Below, in pieces: positions 5,793-10,664 of a stretch of DNA of 10,664 nucleotides. This DNA is from Candidatus Brocadiaceae bacterium. GTDB taxonomy: Bacteria; Planctomycetota; MHYJ01; JACQXL01; CAKKQI01. The stretch spans positions 1 through 10,664 of the forward strand of contig CAKKQI010000493.1 in NCBI GenBank assembly GCA_919901895.1. The letters are read 5' to 3'. Made by a program: the position numbers and the translations under genes. How positions within the stretch are numbered: the stretch's first letter is position 1; each line of letters starts with the position of its first letter. The notes below the pieces were generated by a model that worked only from the letters and a program-made list of their open reading frames with translations, was not told the DNA's origin and searched no databases.

Positions 5793-5811
5793 GTTGGGGC
5801 TTGTCCCCAAC
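5793..5811. repeat. Intergenic hairpin, first of three
   Basis: GTTGGGG / CCCCAAC forms a 7-bp stem around a 5-nt loop. It lies in the 261-bp gap between the merR-like gene and murD, beside an AT-rich run. No U-tract is positioned to make a terminator on either strand. Confidence 0.6.
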
Positions 5812-5819
5812 ATGCTGAA

Positions 5820-5852
5820 AGCGGGAGATAATCCGCCTGAGGCGGACCCGCT
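5820..5852. repeat. Nested palindromic element, second of three
   Basis: Outer arms AGCGGG (5820-5825) and CCCGCT (5847-5852) enclose TCCGCC-TGA-GGCGGA (5832-5846). The GGCGGA/TCCGCC core is close to the CCCGCC cores of the coding-embedded copies. Confidence 0.65.
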
Positions 5853-5874
5853 CTACCCAGCGGTTCGGCATGCT

Positions 5875-5916
5875 CACCGCCCCGAGTTTACCGAGGGGAT
5901 GAATATCGGGGCGGTG
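5875..5916. repeat. Hairpin just downstream of murD, third of three
   Basis: CACCGCCCCGA (5875-5885) and TCGGGGCGGTG (5906-5916) are perfectly complementary over 11 bp with a 20-nt loop. The structure begins about 15 nt after the murD stop. It could protect or end the murD transcript; a U-tract is missing, so factor-independent termination is not claimed. Confidence 0.7.
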
Positions 5917-5931
5917 TTATTAGGATAGGTT

Positions 5932-7347
5932 CTAAGGGAGCAGCCCATCTCTTAATTCATTTACCAGTGATTTGAAAAGATTACCCCGCTCGGCAAAATT
6001 GCGGAACAGATCGTAACTGGCGCAGGCCGGCGAAAGAAGAACCGTCTCGCCCGGCCGGGCCTGAACACGGCCAACTCGGACCGCTTCCTCTAAAGATACC
6101 ACCCGGATAATTTCAGGGGAATTCGGCTGTTTTTTTAACAGGAATTCTATTTTTTCAGCGGTGGCGCCCATCAATATAACCGTTTTTGCTCTTTGAGCCA
6201 TCACCTGAGCCAACTTATCAAACGGCAGGTTTTTATCAGATCCGCCGGCAATCAGGATAATCGGAGAATTGATCGCCTCCAGAGCCGCGATAGTTGAATC
6301 AGGGTTGGTGGCAATGGAATCATTGTAATATTTAACACCGTTTATCTCCGCCACCAATTCCAGCCGGTGCTCCACCCCTTTAAATTCTCTAATAGTTTCC
6401 CTGATTTGTTCCGGTGTTACGCCGAAGCGACCGGCTACCGCAATCGCCGCCAGGATATTTTCCCGGTTGAATTCGCCTAATAAATTTATATCGTTAACCG
6501 AGCAAATTTCTTGAATCCGGCCGTTGTGTTTTAAATAAAAAACTCCTCCTTTAAAAAAAGCCCCTTCCGATACTTCATTATACCGGCTGAACCAAACCGT
6601 TTGGCCCGCGCATTCACTGCCCCATTTTTTTATTTCAGCATCATCAAAATTTAAAATAGCATCATCAGCCGCCGATTGATAACGGATAATATTTTTTTTG
6701 GCATTGATGTAATTAACCATTGTCCGGTGCCGGTCCAGATGATTTGGCCGGAGATTAAGAACCACGCTCAGCCGGGGGCTTTTTTGAATAACCGACAAAT
6801 CTTCCAGTTGAAAACTTGATAGTTCCAGCACCGCCGGATCATCATTCCTGATTATATTCTCCCCATTAAGAGAATCGTCTATCTTATTTAATAATGATTC
6901 CCCACCGATATTTCCGCCGACCCAGATACGACGTCCGCTTTTTTTCAAAATAGCACCAACCAGGGCGGTCGTCGTCGTTTTACCATTGGTGCCGGTAATA
7001 CCGATAATCGGGCCGGGACATAACCTGAAAAAAAGATTCATTTCAGTATCAAGCGGAACGCCATGTTTTTGCGCCAGGCGTAAATAAGGTGAGTCTTTAG
7101 GGATAGCCGGATTAACGAAAATTAAATCGGCCGAGGAAAAATCAGATTCCTGGTGAGCACCTAATTTATAAGTAATGGGTAAATCTTTTAAGACGGATAG
7201 CGATTCCTGCAGTTCTGATTCTTTCCTGATATCGGTCACGGTAACCCGGGCGCCGGACCGAACCAGAAATTTGACCAGCCCCACCCCGCCGCCGAACAAT
7301 CCCAATCCCATTACCAGAATTTTTTTATTTTTGCCGGGATAATTCAT
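5932..7347 (-). CDS. murD: UDP-N-acetylmuramoyl-L-alanine--D-glutamate ligase
   Basis: ATP-dependent ligase that adds D-glutamate to UDP-MurNAc-L-Ala in cytoplasmic peptidoglycan precursor synthesis. The 471 residues show the N-terminal Rossmann segment KILVMGLGLFGGGVG (9-23), VNPAIP, the ATP-binding GITGTNGKTTTT (116-127), GGNIG, LELSSFQLE (174-182), NHLDRH, GEFNREN (Mur-ligase N/E motif), the third-domain EHRLE (326-330), YYNDSIATNPDST (340-352), the GGSDKN loop (368-373) and SPACASYD near the C-terminus. It is about 20-30 residues longer than E. coli MurD, partly from a loop before LELSSFQLE. The start overlaps the end of the lipoprotein gene by 23 bp with no good ribosome site, which suggests translational coupling. 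No other mur or division genes are visible. Confidence 0.95.
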   Translation of the reverse strand: MNYPGKNKKILVMGLGLFGGGVGLVKFLVRSGARVTVTDIRKESELQESLSVLKDLPITYKLGAHQESDFSSADLIFVNPAIPKDSPYLRLAQKHGVPLDTEMNLFFRLCPGPIIGITGTNGKTTTTALVGAILKKSGRRIWVGGNIGGESLLNKIDDSLNGENIIRNDDPAVLELSSFQLEDLSVIQKSPRLSVVLNLRPNHLDRHRTMVNYINAKKNIIRYQSAADDAILNFDDAEIKKWGSECAGQTVWFSRYNEVSEGAFFKGGVFYLKHNGRIQEICSVNDINLLGEFNRENILAAIAVAGRFGVTPEQIRETIREFKGVEHRLELVAEINGVKYYNDSIATNPDSTIAALEAINSPIILIAGGSDKNLPFDKLAQVMAQRAKTVILMGATAEKIEFLLKKQPNSPEIIRVVSLEEAVRVGRVQARPGETVLLSPACASYDLFRNFAERGNLFKSLVNELRDGLLP

Positions 7348-7744
7348 TATTTAATTGTTCTTTAAGTATTTGGACTCTTTTCATCAGTTCTTCGGCCAGC
7401 GGCGGCTGGTAGGGTTTAATCTCGTAAGCCAAAATATGGTCATCGCTGATGGGATAAGGGATTAAAAACATCAGGGCATCAAACGGAAAAATGTGTAACA
7501 AAGGCGGTTTAATGGAAGCATGCGTTTTGAAAGTTTGGTAGCCTTCTTTGGAAAGCGTAATTTCGCGGGTACCGTAATAAGTGAAATTAACGGTGGTCGG
7601 GGTAACGCCTTTTTCTTCGTCATCAACCAGGACCTTTGCCCCGGTCGGTTCGGAATAAATAATCAACCGCCGCTCCGCACATCCGGCGGAAACAAACAGA
7701 ATTAACCCAATAAAAACAAACAGATTTAATTTTAGCGAACTCAT
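7325..7744 (-). CDS. PEGA-domain lipoprotein
   Basis: Predicted exported lipoprotein of 139 residues. The start at 7744 was chosen because it begins a signal peptide: MSSLKLN, a hydrophobic stretch (8-19) and lipobox SAGC with Cys 22. The frame stays open upstream to 7996, but that part lacks protein-like character and overlaps the divergent nucleotidyltransferase gene. A PEGA domain follows (about 28-75: LIIYSEPTGAKVLVDDEEKG, TPTT, ITLSKEGYQTF), a small beta fold common in surface proteins and cell-wall anchoring. Next comes a hydrophobic segment (HIFPFDALMFLIPYPIS, 84-100) and a charged C-terminal helix (117-139). Its end overlaps the murD start. The specific role is unknown; an envelope role fits the neighbour. 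Confidence 0.85.
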   Translation of the reverse strand: MSSLKLNLFVFIGLILFVSAGCAERRLIIYSEPTGAKVLVDDEEKGVTPTTVNFTYYGTREITLSKEGYQTFKTHASIKPPLLHIFPFDALMFLIPYPISDDHILAYEIKPYQPPLAEELMKRVQILKEQLNNELSRQK

Positions 7745-7751
7745 AACAGAT

Positions 7752-7780
7752 AATCTATCTTTTTTGCCGGAAATATTCAA
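7752..7780 (-). promoter_or_regulatory. Probable promoter of the lipoprotein-murD unit
   Basis: On the - strand TTGAAT (7780 to 7775), a 17-nt spacer and TAGATT (7757 to 7752); each hexamer matches consensus at four of six positions. The lipoprotein ATG starts 7 nt past the -10, the same spacing as at surE. This is weaker than the other two promoters and rests partly on that shared spacing. Confidence 0.5.
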
Positions 7781-7851
7781 CAAAAATTTATCCGGACGAA
7801 ATGCGGTTATAAGTGCCTCCCATTGTCTAACAATATTCTTAGGAAAAACCA

Positions 7852-7880
7852 TTGACAGATTATCATAATATATATATATT
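7852..7880 (+). promoter_or_regulatory. Near-consensus promoter of the nucleotidyltransferase cassette
   Basis: TTGACA (7852-7857), a 17-nt AT-rich spacer and TATATT (7875-7880). The ATG lies 8 nt beyond the -10, so the transcript should start within a few bases of it. A small dyad ATTGT-CTA-ACAAT (7822-7834) lies just upstream and could be an operator. Confidence 0.8.
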
Positions 7881-7888
7881 AAAACAGT

Positions 7889-8371
7889 ATGGAAAAAGCC
7901 CTGAAAGTTATTAACGAGATGAAACGCACCGGCATAATCGATGATTACGCAATTGGCGGCGGGATCGGCACGATGTTTTATACTGAAACATTCCACACTA
8001 AAGACCTTGATATTTTTGTTTATCCTAAAATAATATCCGGATTAATTCGTCTTGACGACATATCAGGTTATCTTAAATCAAAGGGATATCGGATGGAAAA
8101 TCAATATTTTATTATTGAAGGGGTCCCGGTAGATTTTATTCCTGTTTATGACGAACTCACCCAAGAAGCCCTGAAAAAATCAGTCAATCGATCATTCGGA
8201 AAAGTTAAAGTAAAAGTATTCAGGCCGGAATATCTTATTGCGATTGCGATAAAAACAGGAAGAAATCAGGATTTCCTGAAAGTCGGCAGAATAATACAAG
8301 AAACATCCATTAATAAAAAGTTGCTGTCCGGTATCTTAAAAAGATATAATCTCAAGTATGACTTTAACTAA
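7889..8371 (+). CDS. Minimal nucleotidyltransferase (AbiEii/DUF6036-like)
   Basis: 160-residue protein with the DNA-polymerase-beta-type nucleotidyltransferase signature: YAIGGGIGTMF (20-30, the GG motif), KDLDIFV (38-44, the DxD metal pair D39/D41) and a third acidic residue in VDFIP (D82). The later segment FRPEYLIAIAIKTGRNQDFLKV (111-132) matches the helical part of the AbiEii/DUF6036-type families. Such proteins transfer a nucleotide to RNA or protein and are often part of toxin-antitoxin or phage-defence pairs; the target here is unknown. The start keeps the helix ALKVINE typical of the family, and no Shine-Dalgarno exists. The gene is visibly more AT-rich than its neighbours and opposes them in orientation, hinting at a mobile cassette. 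Its last 14 bases overlap the next gene. Confidence 0.85.
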   Translation: MEKALKVINEMKRTGIIDDYAIGGGIGTMFYTETFHTKDLDIFVYPKIISGLIRLDDISGYLKSKGYRMENQYFIIEGVPVDFIPVYDELTQEALKKSVNRSFGKVKVKVFRPEYLIAIAIKTGRNQDFLKVGRIIQETSINKKLLSGILKRYNLKYDFN

Positions 8372-8555
8372 AGAACAATTAAATCAAGGCTGGTTAATTG
8401 CCCTTCGTATTTTCAAGGCAAAGGAAAAAACCAGAAAATTATGGGCCAAGGAACCGATCGAAAAGAAAATTAAAGAATTGATTGAACTCCAAAAGATAAT
8501 GGTCACGGTAAATCCGGAATCCCGCGATAACAGGATTATTCCGTGGAAGATCTGA
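8358..8555 (+). CDS. Small partner protein of the nucleotidyltransferase (unknown function)
   Basis: 65 residues, highly charged (Lys/Glu-rich), predicted mostly helical: TKEQLNQGWLIALRIFKAKE then WAKEPIEKKIKELIELQKIM, ending in RIIPWKI. No enzyme motif or membrane segment is visible. The ATG lies inside the last codons of the nucleotidyltransferase gene in another frame (14-base overlap), which implies translational coupling and joint function. I recall short proteins with a similar PxEEKI..L.ELQ core and a terminal PW beside such nucleotidyltransferases in other bacteria, but I cannot name a family. It could be an antitoxin or accessory subunit. An antisense frame over the same bases (8384-8584) is less likely because it lacks this coupling. 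Confidence 0.7.
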   Translation: MTLTKEQLNQGWLIALRIFKAKEKTRKLWAKEPIEKKIKELIELQKIMVTVNPESRDNRIIPWKI

Positions 8556-8621
8556 AGCCGAACGAGCAAACCCATCTCCGCCATACGGGACGCGCAAATT
8601 CAGCCCCCCACCCGCGTTAAA

Positions 8622-10664
8622 TTATCTACATTTTTCCAGAATAGGAGCGAGGCGTTCGTTGGCGGGATAAATTTCCTGCGCCTGTTGAAGAACCGTCCGG
8701 GCATTGGATTGGTCGTTCAAAAGTAAATAAATCTCGGCCAGGTCGCAATAAAAATCTGATATTTTCCGGTTACGTTTGTCGCCGGATTCAAGTTTGTTAA
8801 GCAAAAAAATAACTGCCTGATAAGACCGGATGGCTTTTAGATAGTCCTTCTTTTCCCAAAACGCCTTGCCCAGCCGGAAATGCAGGTTTAAATTTTCCGG
8901 CTCCAAGTAAATCGCTTCCTCCAGCAGATTAATCATCTGATCATATTGTTTTTTCTGGTAATAAAGTTCGGCCAGTTCCCGGCGCGGTAAAAACTCGTCC
9001 GGATCATCAGGTTCTTTTTTGAAATAAAAATGTTCCTGGTCAACCGCAAAAAGTTCTTCCAGTTCGTTCAATAATTTATCAGTTTCACCGGCTTCTTTAT
9101 ATATTTTAGCCAGATGGTAATACGGGTTATCCCGATATTTAACATAGCGCGGAAAACATTTTTTAGCGGCCTGAAATTCTTTGATGGCGTTATCTTTTTG
9201 CCCTTCGTTCAAATAAGACCGGGCTAATTTGAAATGCGTTTCAAAATCATCGGCCCCTAATTCCAGGGCTTTGGAAAAATATTCAACCGCTTTATCGTAT
9301 CTTTTCTTTTCGTAAAAAATACCGCCCAGGACCAGGTGGGCCGGTCCGCCCCGCCCAGGCGGGGCAGACGAATCAATCTCAAGAGCCGATTGAGCCATCT
9401 TTTGCGACTCCAAATAATCTTTCTTAATTAAAAGAATCTGGGCCAGCAATACCATCGCTTCGGCATCTTTATTATTCTGCGTAAGACGCCGGCGTAAGTC
9501 CGACTCTGATTTTAAATCAACCGGTTTGCGAATTTTTATCCTTTTAAGCCACTCGTTTTCAAAATAATCAAAAAATTGCCGGTCAAATTCCTTGATGGAT
9601 ACTCCCAGGCATTCCTGAAAAACCTCGGATTGCTTTTTCTTAGCGCCAAAGGCCTTGAGCATTTGAATGATTTTATCCATCCCGTAATGCCGGTGGATAT
9701 ATTCAATAATCAGCGAACTGAACAGGTAGGTATGGATCAGGTCAAACCCTCTTTTTTCGCAGAAATTTTCCAGGTGCTGGATTTGCCCTTGCTGGTAGGC
9801 CTGGTAGATTTGCATTTCCAATTCGCGTTCCCAGCCCGGGCGGAATAATTTTTCGGCATAGACCGAAGCCCCTTCGGTGAACCAGCGCGGAACCAGGAAG
9901 TTGCTAAGTTGCAGGGTAATGACGTGCATAAACTCGTGGACGGTCACCGCCCCCCAGTGAAAACGGCGTTCCTGATACTCCTGGGCTTTAGGCGATAAGA
10001 CAATAAAAGTCCGGGCAAAACAGATACCCAGGGCAAAATCAATTCCCGGTACGCCGAAACTCCGGACGGAAAAATCAGACGGGTGTGGAATTAATTCAAA
10101 AAGAAGCGGTTGGACCGGCTCAAATTGATAAAGTCTGGTAAATTTACCGTAGGAATTTTCCAGCAGGTCGATAACGTAAGGCGCCAGTAATTCTTTTTCG
10201 CTTTGGTGTATTTTTATCCTGAAGTGTTCTGAAGAAACCGTTTCAAATTCTTCATCCAGAATATCTAAAACTTTCAAGGTATTGTAAACCGGCACATTAA
10301 ACGGATCGTGTTCAAAAACTTCTTCCAGAATAGTTTTTCCTTTTAGTTCTGCCTCAGGTCCGAGCCGCAGATAATTCATTCCCAAAGCCACTTGGGCTTC
10401 CCATAGTTTCGGATCAAATTCCGTGGCTTTTTCATAAAATGACTGGGCTTCCAGAAATAATAATTTTCTTAAACAATTGTTACCAAGTTGCAGATAAAAA
10501 ACCGCCGGCTTGGGATTTATTTTTAACACATCCTGGCATTCGGTCTTAAATTTATCAATTTCATTGGTCAGGTAATAAATACCGGCGAGGGTACCGCGGA
10601 AAGAAACAGAATTGGGATTAACAGCCAAGGCCTTGGCTGTATCGCTCAACGCTTCTTCATAACG
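8622..10664 (-). CDS. TPR-repeat protein with embedded gluzincin (peptidase MA-like) domain, 5'-partial
   Basis: 680 residues are visible and the frame runs off the window end; a TTG at 10649 is not the start, because the upstream residues RYEEA continue a TPR helix. N-terminal TPRs (to about 125) precede a zinc-metallopeptidase domain (about 145-370) with HEFMH (243-247) and WFTEG, whose Glu (264) is the expected third zinc ligand; this is the gluzincin pattern of the peptidase MA-like family. C-terminal TPRs follow (about 380-680: for example AVEYFSKALELG, AIKEFQAAKK, MINLLEEAIYLEPEN, AIRSYQAVI). Residues about 432-441 (SSAPPGRGGP) are an in-frame palindrome-derived loop between two TPR helices. 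The substrate is unknown. The N-terminus, hence any signal peptide, lies outside. It converges with the nucleotidyltransferase cassette, 66 bp apart. Confidence 0.88.
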   Translation of the reverse strand, partial: RYEEALSDTAKALAVNPNSVSFRGTLAGIYYLTNEIDKFKTECQDVLKINPKPAVFYLQLGNNCLRKLLFLEAQSFYEKATEFDPKLWEAQVALGMNYLRLGPEAELKGKTILEEVFEHDPFNVPVYNTLKVLDILDEEFETVSSEHFRIKIHQSEKELLAPYVIDLLENSYGKFTRLYQFEPVQPLLFELIPHPSDFSVRSFGVPGIDFALGICFARTFIVLSPKAQEYQERRFHWGAVTVHEFMHVITLQLSNFLVPRWFTEGASVYAEKLFRPGWERELEMQIYQAYQQGQIQHLENFCEKRGFDLIHTYLFSSLIIEYIHRHYGMDKIIQMLKAFGAKKKQSEVFQECLGVSIKEFDRQFFDYFENEWLKRIKIRKPVDLKSESDLRRRLTQNNKDAEAMVLLAQILLIKKDYLESQKMAQSALEIDSSAPPGRGGPAHLVLGGIFYEKKRYDKAVEYFSKALELGADDFETHFKLARSYLNEGQKDNAIKEFQAAKKCFPRYVKYRDNPYYHLAKIYKEAGETDKLLNELEELFAVDQEHFYFKKEPDDPDEFLPRRELAELYYQKKQYDQMINLLEEAIYLEPENLNLHFRLGKAFWEKKDYLKAIRSYQAVIFLLNKLESGDKRNRKISDFYCDLAEIYLLLNDQSNARTVLQQAQEIYPANERLAPILEKCR
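9344..9369. repeat. 26-bp palindromic element in frame in the TPR-peptidase gene
   Basis: GTC-c-GCCCCGCC-ca-GGCGGGGC-a-GAC: an 8-bp perfect stem with 2-nt loop (9348-9365) and 3-bp outer arms. It encodes SSAPPGRGG where TPR proteins normally have a short PxxxxA turn (ALEID ... AHLVLG), adding about six residues without a frameshift. Arms are identical to those at 5354-5361 and 5390-5397. Confidence 0.75.

Noticed and set aside
5793..5916. CRISPR-like array in the merR-murD gap
   Set aside because: The three hairpins differ in sequence and spacing, and there is no direct repeat with unique spacers.
6856..6875. ATTCTC/GAGAAT inverted repeat inside murD as another inserted palindrome
   Set aside because: Only a 6-bp AT-rich stem with no resemblance to the GC-rich family. 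It lies in a slightly long loop of MurD, but chance is a sufficient explanation.
7745..7996. N-terminal extension of the lipoprotein reading frame
   Set aside because: It overlaps the divergent nucleotidyltransferase gene and both promoters, and it would bury the signal peptide and lipobox inside the protein.
8384..8584. Antisense 66-codon frame opposite the small partner gene
   Set aside because: The + strand frame is coupled to the nucleotidyltransferase by overlap and has a charged helical composition with a PWKI end; the antisense frame has no supporting start signal.
8556..8621. Terminator between the convergent cassette and TPR gene
   Set aside because: No stable stem with a T-run was found in these 66 bases on either strand.

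Overview
The window looks like chromosome from an uncultured bacterium. It has moderate GC, CCGG-rich coding sequence, short GC-rich palindromes scattered between and inside genes, and few Shine-Dalgarno sequences. Taken with a FliA/WhiG-type sigma factor, a PEGA lipoprotein, a TPR-peptidase fusion and an EndoQ-type nuclease, this fits candidate phyla such as Omnitrophota, Margulisbacteria or Elusimicrobiota. That placement is an impression only; no ribosomal RNA or other marker that settles the lineage is present.

Layout: the + strand opens with the 3' part of an endonuclease Q gene (1-1254). Its tail overlaps, tail to tail, the end of bioF. On the - strand, in transcription order, lie a partial TPR/gluzincin peptidase gene (10664 to 8622), a small PEGA lipoprotein gene (7744 to 7325) overlapping murD (7347 to 5932), a MerR-like regulator (5670 to 5407), a FliA/WhiG-type sigma factor (5292 to 4516), surE (4404 to 3574), bioB (about 3533 to 2490) and bioF (2469 to 1228). 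A compact + strand cassette (7889-8555), made of a minimal nucleotidyltransferase and an overlapping 65-residue protein, sits between the lipoprotein and the TPR gene under its own near-consensus promoter.

Function: surE-bioB-bioF reads as one transcript, led by a perfect-consensus promoter, and supplies two biotin-synthesis steps (KAPA synthase and biotin synthase) plus a nucleotide phosphatase. Lipoprotein-murD is an envelope/peptidoglycan pair. The MerR-like protein and the sigma factor form a regulatory pair. EndoQ is a repair nuclease for deaminated bases, and its extreme C-terminus carries a candidate sliding-clamp-binding pentapeptide.

Most notable: (1) short GC-rich palindromes occur in intergenic DNA and also inside bioB, surE and the TPR-peptidase gene without breaking the frame, reminiscent of Rickettsia palindromic elements; (2) the nucleotidyltransferase/small-protein cassette resembles an undescribed toxin-antitoxin-type module; (3) three genes have their ATG 7-8 nt after a -10 box, suggesting leaderless mRNAs; (4) the EndoQ tail ends in a QxxLF-type clamp motif; (5) the BioB cysteine pattern departs from the E. 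coli-type cluster ligands. No RNA gene, CRISPR array, insertion sequence or replication origin was seen, and no stretch over 300 bases lacks a gene.
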